From NCBI GenBank assembly GCA_937877655.1, contig CALFJC010000091.1, positions 1 through 21,900 of the forward strand: DNA of 21,900 nucleotides, read 5' to 3'. The translations under genes were made by a program, and so were the position numbers. The DNA is from an uncultured Selenomonadales bacterium (GTDB lineage: Bacteria; Bacillota; Negativicutes; Selenomonadales; Selenomonadaceae). Below the pieces are notes generated by a model. That model saw nothing but the letters and a program-made list of their open reading frames with translations, was not told the origin of the DNA and did no database searches. Below are positions 5,899-13,106 of the stretch, one piece after another (within the stretch, counting starts at the first letter, position 1; every line of letters begins with the position of its first letter).

Positions 5899-7312
5899 CG
5901 CGAACGATTCGGGCGAGTCGTTCGTAATTTTTTTGTTTCTCTGCGCGGACGTTGCGCGTCGATTCAAGCGGCGGGAGATTTTTTTTCAGGCGGACGGCGT
6001 TGAGAAATTTTCTGCGGAAATCGTCGTTGTCAAAAATCCCGTGAACATATGTCCCGAAAATATTTTTGTCGGAAATGATTTTTTGCCCGTGCAGATTCGA
6101 TTCGCCGCTGTGAATTTCATAGCCGTCAAGATTTTTTCCGACAATCCTACTGCCCAAGAAATTAAAATCAACTTCGGCAAGCGTCACCTGTCGAGTAAAT
6201 TTTTCGGCGGTAAAAGTCGTCTCAATCGGCAAAAGTTTCAAGCCGTCAAGTTCGGAGTAATTCGATTCGGTGTGAAGCGGATCAAAAATTTTTTCGCCGA
6301 GCATCTGAAAACCGCCGCATATTCCGACAATCGCCGCGCCTTCGCCTGCCCGTTGCAAAATTTTTTCCGCAAAATTATTCTCGCGCAGAAAAATTAAATC
6401 CTCCGAAGTATTTTTACTGCCCGGCAAAATTATTACGTCCGCCGCGTCGAGTTCGGCGGGTTGAGCGGCATAAAAAAGATTAACATCTTTTTCTCCCGCC
6501 AAGCTGTCAAAATCTGTGAAGTTGGAAAGTTTGCCGAGCCGCACAACCGCAATTCTAATTTCGCCGCCCGCCGAAGAAATTTTGTCGTCGAGTGAAACGG
6601 AATCTTCGTCATCAATGCCGAGCTTTTCAATGTAGGGAACAATTCCGAGCACGGGCTTTTGAGTTTTTTTCTCCAGAAAATCGACGGCGGGCAAAAGTAA
6701 ATTCACGTCGCCGCGAAATTTATTTATTACAAGCCCTTTGACCAAATCGCGTTCATCTTCGTCCAAAAGTTCCAACGTCCCGACCAACGACGCCAATGCG
6801 CCGCCGCGATCAATATCGGCAACCAAAATCACCGGCGCATTTAAAAATTTCGCAACGCGCATGTTCACAATGTCATTTGCCTTTAAATTCACTTCGGCAG
6901 GCGAGCCCGCGCCTTCGATTATGATCGTGTCAAACTCGGCTGATAATTTTTTCAGAGCCGCTTTGACCGCCTCAAAAGCTTTAAGCGAATAACCTTGATG
7001 ATATTCTTTTGCGCTCATGACGCCGACCGCTCGCCCGTTGATTATGACTTGCGAAGTTGCGTTGCCCGTCGGCTTGAGTAAAACGGGATTCATTTCGACT
7101 CGCGGAAGTAAATTCGCCGCTTCCGCCTGCGCGACTTGTGCCCGCCCCATTTCCAAGCCGTCTGCCGTCACGAAGGAGTTCAACGCCATGTTTTGCGCTT
7201 TGAACGGAGCCACGCGCCGCCCTTCCCGATAAAAAATTCTGCAAAGCGCGGTTGTCAAAATGCTTTTGCCGACATGCGAACTCGTTCCTTGAAACATTAA
7301 ATATCTTGTCAT
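5858..7312 (-). CDS. cobQ: Cobyric acid synthase (glutamine-hydrolysing)
   Basis: 484 aa, full length. It amidates four peripheral carboxylates (b, d, e and g) of adenosylcobyrinic acid a,c-diamide using glutamine and ATP, a late step of cobalamin synthesis in the cytoplasm. The N-terminal dethiobiotin-synthetase-like ATPase has GTSSHVGKS (9-17) and the KAQNMALNS signature (~38-46). The C-terminal class I glutaminase has Cys332 in GICGGFQMLGE, and His424 in the YVHGIF motif. CobQ/CobB-type enzymes lack a classical triad. Its ATG overlaps the stop of the upstream acetyltransferase gene by 4 bases (ATGA), so cobU - GNAT - cobQ is one operon. It ends at the 5681-5708 terminator. In many genomes the gene is called cbiP. 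Confidence 0.95.
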   Translation of the reverse strand: MTRYLMFQGTSSHVGKSILTTALCRIFYREGRRVAPFKAQNMALNSFVTADGLEMGRAQVAQAEAANLLPRVEMNPVLLKPTGNATSQVIINGRAVGVMSAKEYHQGYSLKAFEAVKAALKKLSAEFDTIIIEGAGSPAEVNLKANDIVNMRVAKFLNAPVILVADIDRGGALASLVGTLELLDEDERDLVKGLVINKFRGDVNLLLPAVDFLEKKTQKPVLGIVPYIEKLGIDDEDSVSLDDKISSAGGEIRIAVVRLGKLSNFTDFDSLAGEKDVNLFYAAQPAELDAADVIILPGSKNTSEDLIFLRENNFAEKILQRAGEGAAIVGICGGFQMLGEKIFDPLHTESNYSELDGLKLLPIETTFTAEKFTRQVTLAEVDFNFLGSRIVGKNLDGYEIHSGESNLHGQKIISDKNIFGTYVHGIFDNDDFRRKFLNAVRLKKNLPPLESTRNVRAEKQKNYERLARIVRESLNMDLLKKIMG

Positions 7313-7830
7313 TGCCTCATAACCTTCTCGAAACGGAAAAAATAATCGCCGCCTGGAAAATCTTCTTCGGGCGGTTGCTCTTCAAAGCGCGGGTCTTTAT
7401 GTTTCGGATTAAAAAATTCTACCGCGTGAAAGCCGCACTTGTTGATATAAAAATGCAAATTTCTTTTCTCAAAATACGGCGTTACGGTCTCCCAAATTTT
7501 TGTTTCGGAATGAAGTTTTTCAATCGCCTGCCACGCCGCCGAGCCTATGCCTTTACTGTGACAATCGACGTTGACGAATAAAAGCAAAAGTTCGTTGCGA
7601 TTTGTCTCGTGATTGATTTTCAAAACCGCACCACCGACAATTTTTCCGTCGCTGACAATGTTTAAAATTTCCGCGCCCGTCTCGGCAAAAGATTTTTCAA
7701 CGTCTTCACGCGGAATAACTTCCTTGCCGTCGTCGCCGTATTCTTCGACAACAGCTTTTTTGAACGCCGATTGAATATTTTTGATAAAAATTTCGCGCTC
7801 GTCGTCACGCGTCGGAATCAATTCAATCAT
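7309..7830 (-). CDS. GNAT family N-acetyltransferase inside the cobalamin operon
   Basis: 173 aa. The GNAT fold is suggested by a central strand (NELLLLFVNVD), then the acetyl-CoA loop HSKGIGSAAW (Q/RxxGxG/A-like, ~91-100), and the C-terminal pattern RNLHFYINKCGFHAVEFF. The tail (~145-173) is acidic and aromatic. The substrate is unknown. It overlaps both neighbours by 4 bases (ATGA), so translation is probably coupled with cobU and cobQ. Acetyltransferases are not known steps of cobalamin synthesis; it may act on a precursor or be a passenger. The SD GGAGGAG is 5 bases before the ATG. Confidence 0.8.
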   Translation of the reverse strand: MIELIPTRDDEREIFIKNIQSAFKKAVVEEYGDDGKEVIPREDVEKSFAETGAEILNIVSDGKIVGGAVLKINHETNRNELLLLFVNVDCHSKGIGSAAWQAIEKLHSETKIWETVTPYFEKRNLHFYINKCGFHAVEFFNPKHKDPRFEEQPPEEDFPGGDYFFRFEKVMRQ

Positions 7831-8384
7831 AAAATCTCCTCCAATTTTTTTATGTCAATCGCAATGCCCGCAACCGTCAAGAAAACTTTTTCAGCCTGCG
7901 CGGCGAGCATTTGATTTGCAAGCCCCGCCAAGTCTCTGAAGCGGCGCGCCAATTTATTTTCGGGAACAATGCCGCCGCCGACTTCGTTTGTTACAAAAAT
8001 TGTTGTCGCGTCGGAATTTTTTGCGGCGTCAATTAATTTTTGAATCAGCCCGCGCAGTTTTTCACATAAAATTTTTTCCTCGTCCAGATTTTCTTTCAGA
8101 ATGAAATTGCTGACATAAATTGTTACGCAGTCAAAAAGTATCGCGTTAAAACTTTCAGCCGCCGCAAAAATTTTTTCTTCCGCCGAAAACGGAGCCTCAA
8201 AAGTTTTCCAATTATCTCCGCGCCGCGATTGATGAAGTTTAACGCGGAAATTCATTTCGTCATCAAAAATCTGCGCGGTTGCAATGTAAGCCGCCTGCCC
8301 GCCGCCGATTTTCAGCGCGAGTTTTTCGGCGAAAGAACTTTTTCCGCTCCGAGCTCCTCCGGTCACCAAAATTATTTTCCCCAA
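7827..8384 (-). CDS. cobU: Adenosylcobinamide kinase / adenosylcobinamide-phosphate guanylyltransferase
   Basis: 185 aa, typical length. It phosphorylates adenosylcobinamide and attaches GMP to give adenosyl-GDP-cobinamide for nucleotide-loop assembly. Family features: P-loop GGARSGKS (~9-16), YIATAQ (~33-38), HQSRRG with the expected catalytic His (~51), FDCVT (~85), and the C-terminal block VTNEVGGGIVPE ... FRDLAGLANQ. The start is TTG at 8384, with GGAGG 11 bases upstream. First gene of the cobU - GNAT - cobQ operon. It is divergent from sigH, about 140 bases separating the two start codons. No cobalamin riboswitch fits in that gap. Confidence 0.93.
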   Translation of the reverse strand: MGKIILVTGGARSGKSSFAEKLALKIGGGQAAYIATAQIFDDEMNFRVKLHQSRRGDNWKTFEAPFSAEEKIFAAAESFNAILFDCVTIYVSNFILKENLDEEKILCEKLRGLIQKLIDAAKNSDATTIFVTNEVGGGIVPENKLARRFRDLAGLANQMLAAQAEKVFLTVAGIAIDIKKLEEIL

Positions 8385-8407
8385 GAATTTTTCCGCCTCC
8401 GACTTTG

Positions 8408-8413
8408 ATTATA
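8408..8413 (-). promoter_or_regulatory. Possible -10 box for the cobalamin operon
   Basis: TATAAT on the minus strand about 24 bases before the cobU TTG start. No recognisable -35 at 16-18 bases, so this is weak. Local A/T tracts could produce it by chance. Confidence 0.3.
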
Positions 8414-8469
8414 AAAAATTTTTTATTCTACCTGCCCGCCGATAATCCCTACTTAACCGCCGAAAAAAT

Positions 8470-8498
8470 TTGACTTAAAAAAGGGTGTGAAGTATAAT
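8470..8498 (+). promoter_or_regulatory. Consensus promoter of sigH
   Basis: TTGACT (8470-8475), 17-base spacer, TATAAT (8493-8498). The expected start near 8505 leaves a leader of ~20 bases containing the SD GGAGG at 8514. Confidence 0.85.
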
Positions 8499-8525
8499 CA
8501 GCGCGTAAAAATTGGAGGGCGTGAA

Positions 8526-9278
8526 ATGAAATCGAACGTTGAAAATACATTTGAACCCGAAATCGCCGACGAATACGCAAAATATGAGAACTTGACCGAT
8601 GAGGAACTTATCGTTGAGATAAAAGAAAAAGACAACTCTTCCGCAATGGATTATCTGATTCACCGCTACAGAAGTTTTGTTCGAGCCAAAGCGCGTTCAT
8701 ATTTTCTAATCGGCGCGGATCGCGAAGATATAATTCAAGAAGGCATGATTGGATTTTTTAAGGCGGTGCGCGACTTCAAAAGCGATAAGTTGTCGAGTTT
8801 TCATGCCTTCGCGGAACTTTGCGTCACGCGGCAAATTATCACGGCGATAAAAACTGCGACGCGCCAAAAACATATTCCGCTAAATTCTTATGTTTCGTTG
8901 AACAAACCGATTTATGACGAAGACTCCGACAGAACTTTGCTCGACGTGATAAGCGGCGTGAAAGTTTCTGACCCCGAAGAATTGATAATCAGCCGCGAAG
9001 AATTTTTGGCGATTGAAAAGAAAATGTCCGAGATTCTCAGCGAGCTTGAATGGCAAGTTTTAATGGCGTATCTGGACGGGAAATCTTATCAGGAAATTGC
9101 GTTGAGTTTGGATCGTCATGTGAAATCAATCGACAACGCGCTCCAGCGAGTCAAAAGAAAATTGGAACGCTACGTTGCCAGTCGCGGCGAGTCAATCGAT
9201 ATTGGAACCGTTTATCGCGGCTTGTCGACTCTTGACCGCCACATGAAACCTACCGGAGCTTTGAAAGCGCACAGCTAG
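8526..9278 (+). CDS. sigH: RNA polymerase sigma-H-type factor (SigH/Spo0H family)
   Basis: 250 aa. Directs RNA polymerase to a separate promoter class; in Bacillus SigH serves the transition state and early sporulation. Region 2 is very characteristic (REDIIQEGMIGFFKAVRDF, ~66-84), followed by TRQIITAIKTATRQKHIPLN (~101-120). Region 4 is at ~160-215 with a helix-turn-helix around YQEIALSLDRHVKSIDNAL. The ATG at 8526 follows GGAGG by 7 bases; an in-frame GTG at 8487 overlaps the -10 box and is excluded. About 30 residues extend past region 4 (GESIDIGTVY... to the end), more than usual for Bacillus SigH. The gene stands alone, with its own promoter and terminator. Confidence 0.92.
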   Translation: MKSNVENTFEPEIADEYAKYENLTDEELIVEIKEKDNSSAMDYLIHRYRSFVRAKARSYFLIGADREDIIQEGMIGFFKAVRDFKSDKLSSFHAFAELCVTRQIITAIKTATRQKHIPLNSYVSLNKPIYDEDSDRTLLDVISGVKVSDPEELIISREEFLAIEKKMSEILSELEWQVLMAYLDGKSYQEIALSLDRHVKSIDNALQRVKRKLERYVASRGESIDIGTVYRGLSTLDRHMKPTGALKAHS

Positions 9279-9279
9279 G

Positions 9280-9302
9280 CGTCCTTTACGGACGTTTTTT
9301 TT
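9280..9302 (+). terminator. Rho-independent terminator of sigH
   Basis: CGTCC (9280-9284) and GGACG (9290-9294) around a TTTAC loop, followed by eight T residues, directly after the stop codon. Confidence 0.85.
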
Positions 9303-9335
9303 AATTAGCAATGAGGAATTGGTAATGAGGAATGG
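9303..9335 (+). repeat. Heptanucleotide repeats at the YjbR-like gene start
   Basis: AATTAGC, AATGAGG, AATTGGT, AATGAGG and AATGG follow one another at exact 7-base spacing. The second unit supplies the SD (GAGGA) and the fourth contains the start codon, so the whole translation-initiation region is made of repeat units. Related heptads occur at 10723, 16250-16327 and 19445. Confidence 0.7.
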
Positions 9336-9972
9336 AAAGCTCAACGTCGAAAAAATTTTAAGCAACGGCTTTGAACTTGACGGAGAAAATTTTGTTCGCC
9401 GCCAAAAAATTTTAAATCGAATGACCTTGACAATCATAATCGACAAGCGCGGAAATGTCACGACAAAAATTTTTGACGCGGACGGCGAGCTTTATACTTT
9501 GCATTTGGTCGAAGGCGCAAGCGGAAGTTTTGTCGGCGCAGTCAAAGATTCTTACGAAAAAATTTTAAATGACGTTGCCGAGCAATGCTTTGACGAACAA
9601 AATTTTAAATCCGCGCAGGCTTTGAAAGTTGTTGAATATATTCGCGAAAAATTTTCCGACGCGCCCGAATTTCTCTGGGAAAAATTTCCGAACTACGCGG
9701 TTTTTCGGCGCAAGAACAATCGCAAATGGTACGCCGTGATTATGAACGTGCCGAAAAATAAATTGCGACTTGACGGCGCGGAGGAGATTGAAATTTTAAA
9801 TCTGCGCGTCGAGCCCGAAGAGCTTGATAAAATTTTTGACGGCGAGAAATATTTTCGCGGCTGGCACATGAACAAAAAATCTTGGCTGACATTGCGCCTT
9901 GACGAAACTTTGACGGACGAAGAAATATCTGCACGGCTGGAAAAAAGTTATCGGCTTGCGGCTAAAAAATGA
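9325..9972 (+). CDS. MmcQ/YjbR-like (CyaY-fold) protein
   Basis: 215 aa. The C-terminal ~110 residues match the MmcQ/YjbR family: KFPNYAVFRRKNNRKWYAVI, a central EILNLRVEPEEL block, and RGWHMNKKSWLTLRLDE near the end. Family members are compact basic proteins proposed to bind DNA, but no biochemical role is firm. The N-terminal ~100 residues form a separate segment with predicted strands and a helix. I chose the ATG at 9325, 7 bases after GAGGA, over the upstream TTG. It begins directly after the sigH terminator; no separate promoter was recognised. Its stop overlaps an upstream ATG of the next frame, so cotranscription with the zinc-ribbon gene is likely. Confidence 0.75.
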   Translation: MRNGKLNVEKILSNGFELDGENFVRRQKILNRMTLTIIIDKRGNVTTKIFDADGELYTLHLVEGASGSFVGAVKDSYEKILNDVAEQCFDEQNFKSAQALKVVEYIREKFSDAPEFLWEKFPNYAVFRRKNNRKWYAVIMNVPKNKLRLDGAEEIEILNLRVEPEELDKIFDGEKYFRGWHMNKKSWLTLRLDETLTDEEISARLEKSYRLAAKK

Positions 9973-9986
9973 TTGGAGATTTTATC

Positions 9987-10397
9987 ATGGGCGTCATTTA
10001 TCAACTTCGTTGTGAGAAATGCGATTATAAATTTGAAATTTTCGCAGGATATGTAGGCTTTCAACGTTGGGTAATTACGAACAACAACAAAGACAACTAC
10101 CTTGACAAAGATTTTTATGAAGACCTTAAAATTTTTTTCTCCAAGCATCCGACCGGAGAGATAAGACATTGGATAAATTATCTGGCGCGTTGCGTCGATT
10201 GTGGCGAGTATGAAACTGTTAAAGGTTGGTCAATGCGTTTTGACGAGAAAAGAATTCCTATTCTCTTTAAAGACAGCTGTCATAATTGCGGCGGCATGTT
10301 GGAACTTTTTTATGAGGACGAAATCACTTCTAAAGTGTTTTATTGTCCTAATTGCAATGCCGAATTGAAAGTAGAACTCGCCGGCATTTGGGATTGA
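9987..10397 (+). CDS. Zinc-ribbon protein with four CxxC pairs
   Basis: 136 aa from the ATG at 9987, which follows GGAG by 8 bases. The ATG at 9969 overlaps the previous stop and has no SD. Four CxxC knuckles are visible: CEKC (~9-12), CVDC, CHNC and CPNC near the C-terminus, enough for two zinc ribbons. The middle is aromatic and charged, with no signal peptide or membrane segment, so the protein is cytoplasmic. I do not recognise a named family. It is 14 bases downstream of the YjbR-like gene and probably in the same transcript. Confidence 0.7.
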   Translation: MGVIYQLRCEKCDYKFEIFAGYVGFQRWVITNNNKDNYLDKDFYEDLKIFFSKHPTGEIRHWINYLARCVDCGEYETVKGWSMRFDEKRIPILFKDSCHNCGGMLELFYEDEITSKVFYCPNCNAELKVELAGIWD

Positions 10398-10405
10398 AAA
10401 AAATT

Positions 10406-10433
10406 TTTACGCCGCGAAAATTTCTGCTATAAT
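10406..10433 (+). promoter_or_regulatory. Promoter of the ACT/DUF711 operon
   Basis: TTTACG (10406-10411), 16-base spacer, TATAAT (10428-10433), 20 bases before the ACT gene start. The SD AGGTGA is at 10441. Confidence 0.6.
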
Positions 10434-10452
10434 CGGCATGAGGTGAATTGAA

Positions 10453-10722
10453 ATGAAATTAATCGTGACGGTCGTCGGGCGAGATCGTGTCGGGATAATC
10501 GCCGCCGTAACAAAAATTCTCGCAGAAAACAACGTCAACATTCTCAGCATCAATCAAAATATTTTGGATGGCTTTTTTAACATGATTCTCTTCGCCGAAG
10601 CAAACGAAAGCAAAATTCGGCTCGTCGATCTTCAACAAAAACTCCGCGAACAGGGCGAAGCTATCGGCGTTGAAATAAAAACTCAACACCAAGACATTTT
10701 CGACGTGATGCACAAGATTTAA
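10453..10722 (+). CDS. ACT-domain protein (UPF0237 family)
   Basis: 89 aa, a stand-alone ACT domain starting MKLIVTVVGRDRVGIIAAVT, with the usual beta-alpha-beta-beta-alpha-beta layout and the D-R-V-G-I/I-A effector-binding turn. ACT domains bind amino acids or other small ligands and usually regulate a partner. It is followed after 35 bases by the DUF711 gene. This ACT-DUF711 pairing is widely conserved in Bacillota, which suggests a joint but unestablished function. The SD AGGTGA is 6 bases from the ATG. Confidence 0.9.
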   Translation: MKLIVTVVGRDRVGIIAAVTKILAENNVNILSINQNILDGFFNMILFAEANESKIRLVDLQQKLREQGEAIGVEIKTQHQDIFDVMHKI

Positions 10723-10754
10723 GGGATAAGGGAAATGGGAAAAGGGAGAAGAGA
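10723..10754 (+). repeat. Purine heptad repeat with four GGG runs (possible G-quadruplex leader)
   Basis: GGG at 10723, 10730, 10737 and 10744, each separated by four A/T-rich bases, then a GAAGAG tail. The last GGGAG also serves as SD for the TTG start at 10758. It begins immediately after the ACT stop codon. A near copy lies at 19445-19478 before lgt. Confidence 0.7.
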
Positions 10755-10757
10755 TTT

Positions 10758-12119
10758 TTGATAACGATTGAAGACATTCTCGAAACAAATCGCATGATAA
10801 CGGAGAACAAACTCGACGTGCGGACAATAACGATGGGAATTTCTTTGCGGGATTGTGCCCATCCGAATCTGCGCGATTTTTGCCGCAATGTTTACGACAA
10901 AATTACTCGCTCCGCCGAATTTTTGGTTAAGACGGGCGAGGAAATTGAATCGGAATACGGCGTCCCGATTATCAACAAAAGAATTTCCGTCACGCCGATA
11001 GCGATTGTCGCGGAAAGTTGCAAGGCTGAAAGTTACGTGCCGATAGCCGAAACTCTCGACCGCGCCGCAAAAGAAGTCGGCGTTAATTTTATCGGCGGCT
11101 TCAGTGCGCTTGTCGAAAAAGGTTACACACAAGGCGACAGAATTTTGATTGAATCGATTCCGCAAGCTTTGGCGTCAACCGATTTGGTTTGCAGTTCAAT
11201 CAATCTGGCGTCGACAAAAGCGGGAATAAATATGGATTGCGTCCGCGAAGTCGGAGAAGTCATCAAGCGGACGGCTGAACTTACTCGCGACAAACAAGCT
11301 ATAGGCTGTGCGAAGTTGGTAATTTTTGCCAATGCGCCGGAAGACAATCCGTTTATGGCGGGAGCATTTCACGGCGTCAGCGAGCCCGATAAAGTTATCA
11401 ATGTCGGAGTTTCTGGACCCGGCGTCGTGAAACATGCTTTGGAAGATTTAAAGGGCGCGAATTTCACGGAGATAGCCGAGACGATTAAAAAAACGGCGTT
11501 CAAAATAACTCGCGTCGGACAGCTTGTGGCTCAAGAGGCGTCGCGCAGATTGGGCGTGCCTTTCGGGATAATCGATTTGTCATTGGCTCCCACGCCCGCC
11601 GTCGGAGATTCTGTCGCAAGGATTTTAGAAGAAATGGGGCTTGAAGTTTGCGGCGCGCCCGGAACAACTGCGGCACTTGCTTTGCTTAATGACGCGGTTA
11701 AAAAAGGCGGGCTTATGGCGAGTTCGCATGTCGGAGGATTGAGCGGAGCATTTATTCCCGTCAGCGAAGATGAAGGCATGATTCACGCAGTCAAGACGGG
11801 GGCTTTGTCGATTGAAAAATTGGAAGCCATGACTTGTGTTTGTTCAGTCGGTTTGGACATGATAGCGGTTGCGGGCGACGTAAGCGCGGCGACTCTCAGC
11901 GGAATTATCGCGGACGAAGCGGCTATAGGTGTCGTCAACAACAAAACTACCGCCGTTCGATTAATCCCCGTGCCCGGCGCGAAGGTCGGCGACGTTGTCG
12001 AATACGGCGGCTTGCTCGGCTATTGCCCGATTGTTCCCGTCAAAAATCAATGGAGCTCGGAGGCATTCATAGCTCGCGGCGGCAGAATCCCGGCTCCCGT
12101 CAGGAGTTTGACAAATTAA
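10758..12119 (+). CDS. DUF711 / UPF0210 family protein (PFL-like)
   Basis: 453 aa, typical length for the UPF0210/DUF711 family, annotated as a PFL-like protein. The N-terminus MITIEDILETNRMITENKLDVRTITMG is characteristic (given here only to show the family match at residues 1-27, with D20-V-R-T-I-T-M-G the key part). Other landmarks: GISLRDCAHP (~27-36), FIGGFSALVEKGYTQGD and the glycine-rich LMASSHVGGLSGAF (~325). The biochemical function is unestablished. The start is TTG at 10758, 11 bases after the last GGG run of the repeat leader. The last 31 bases of the gene are repeated 97 bases downstream. Confidence 0.88.
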   Translation: MITIEDILETNRMITENKLDVRTITMGISLRDCAHPNLRDFCRNVYDKITRSAEFLVKTGEEIESEYGVPIINKRISVTPIAIVAESCKAESYVPIAETLDRAAKEVGVNFIGGFSALVEKGYTQGDRILIESIPQALASTDLVCSSINLASTKAGINMDCVREVGEVIKRTAELTRDKQAIGCAKLVIFANAPEDNPFMAGAFHGVSEPDKVINVGVSGPGVVKHALEDLKGANFTEIAETIKKTAFKITRVGQLVAQEASRRLGVPFGIIDLSLAPTPAVGDSVARILEEMGLEVCGAPGTTAALALLNDAVKKGGLMASSHVGGLSGAFIPVSEDEGMIHAVKTGALSIEKLEAMTCVCSVGLDMIAVAGDVSAATLSGIIADEAAIGVVNNKTTAVRLIPVPGAKVGDVVEYGGLLGYCPIVPVKNQWSSEAFIARGGRIPAPVRSLTN

Positions 12120-12216
12120 AACGCGGTGATTGATTTAAAAAATTTTTTACATTCGAGCGCGTCAGCTGGATGCAACGTCACGTTGCCCGGCTCCCGTCAG
12201 GAGTTTGACGAATTAA
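12089..12216 (+). mobile_element. Short unknown element flanked by duplicated DUF711 gene tail
   Basis: The last 31 bases of the DUF711 gene (12089-12119) recur at 12186-12216 with one change, and the copy keeps the same reading frame and stop. The 66 bases between contain GCGGT, an A/T tract ending AATTTTTTA, GAGCGCG, GCTG and a CAAC/GTTG hairpin. The same motifs, in the same order and spacing, occur at 13783-13853 after nth. No coding capacity. The type label is tentative. Confidence 0.55.
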
Positions 12217-12217
12217 C

Positions 12218-12658
12218 ATGAACATTACGATTAGAAAAATGCAACATGACGACAGCAAAATTGTTATCGACATGATGAGAAAATTTTACACTTCTTCAGC
12301 AGTCATAACCAACGGCTCCGAAAAAATTTTCGCGGCTAACGTTGAAAATATTTTAAGCGGCTCGACCTGCGCGGAAGGTTTTGTTTTCATTTCAGAAGAA
12401 AAAATTATCGGCTACGGAATTACGGCGCGAAGTTATTCCACAGAATTTGGCGGCGAATGCATTTGGATTGAAGATATTTTTATCGAAGAAAATTATCGCG
12501 GGCGCGGCGTTGGAACAAAATTTATTCGTTACGTTAAAGAAATTTATCCCGAAAAAATTTTGCGCCTTGAAACCGAACACGACAACGCAACGGCTTTGAA
12601 AATTTATAAGCGGCTCGGCTTTAAAGAGTTGCCTTATCTGGAATTGGTTTGTGATTGA
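12218..12658 (+). CDS. GNAT family N-acetyltransferase
   Basis: 146 aa, a compact GNAT protein. A strand with ECIWIEDIFIEE is followed by the acetyl-CoA loop YRGRGVGTKFI (Q/RxxGxG, ~94-104). The C-terminal LETEHDNATALKIYKRLGF is the classical motif B (N for substrate, Y for general acid). The substrate is unknown. The ATG at 12218 lies directly after the duplicated DUF711 tail, whose AGGAG is the nearest SD, 13 bases away and further than usual. Cotranscribed with the following gene. Confidence 0.88.
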   Translation: MNITIRKMQHDDSKIVIDMMRKFYTSSAVITNGSEKIFAANVENILSGSTCAEGFVFISEEKIIGYGITARSYSTEFGGECIWIEDIFIEENYRGRGVGTKFIRYVKEIYPEKILRLETEHDNATALKIYKRLGFKELPYLELVCD

Positions 12659-12659
12659 C

Positions 12660-13106
12660 ATGAACTCAAGAGACTATCCACTTATTCTTCTCGAAATTCT
12701 TGTTATCGTTTTGGTATTTAGTTTGTTTTTTGTGATAATCAAAGACCAAAAAGGATTGAACGGCGAGCTCTCACGTCAAAAAAAATATACGATTTATCTG
12801 GGCACAAATGACAAAGATACACTCAAGCAAGAAATTCCTACCGAGACGATTCGCGAGCAAATGCACGAAATTTGCATGAAATACGTTGACGGCTACACGG
12901 TTTCGGTTGCGGACGGTTTTTATCGCGACAGCGACGGCAACTTGACGCACGAAGTTTCGCTGGTTTACGTTTTCATTGACGCGCCGATTGATTCGATTCA
13001 AAAAATCATGGACGAGGCGTTGATAAAATTTAATCAGAGCAGTATTTTGGTGGAAATGAACAGGGAACGGAGCACTCTTTACAGTGGAAAAAAACGAACA
13101 AATTAA
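12660..13106 (+). CDS. Membrane-anchored protein, DUF3574-like extracytoplasmic domain (tentative)
   Basis: 148 aa. One hydrophobic segment (LILLEILVIVLVFSLFFVII, ~8-27) without a cleavage site suggests an N-terminal anchor with the rest outside. The domain pattern KKYTIYLGTNDKDT ... YVDGYTVSVADGFY ... SLVYVFIDAP ... NQSSILVEMN resembles DUF3574 proteins, from memory. The ATG is one base after the upstream stop; a GTG at 12651 is also in frame. It overlaps the nth start by 23 bases. Function unknown. Confidence 0.6.
   Translation: MNSRDYPLILLEILVIVLVFSLFFVIIKDQKGLNGELSRQKKYTIYLGTNDKDTLKQEIPTETIREQMHEICMKYVDGYTVSVADGFYRDSDGNLTHEVSLVYVFIDAPIDSIQKIMDEALIKFNQSSILVEMNRERSTLYSGKKRTN

Noticed and set aside
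8385..8486. Cobalamin riboswitch upstream of cobU
   Set aside because: Only about 100 bases separate cobU from the divergent sigH promoter region, too short, and no B12-box-like GCCACTG was seen.
8487..8525. Longer N-terminus for sigH from GTG at 8487
   Set aside because: Would overlap the -10 box at 8493-8498 and lie upstream of the expected transcription start; the ATG at 8526 has a proper SD.
12089..12216. Insertion sequence
   Set aside because: No transposase and only 66 bases of unique sequence; it can only be a non-autonomous or unknown type of element.
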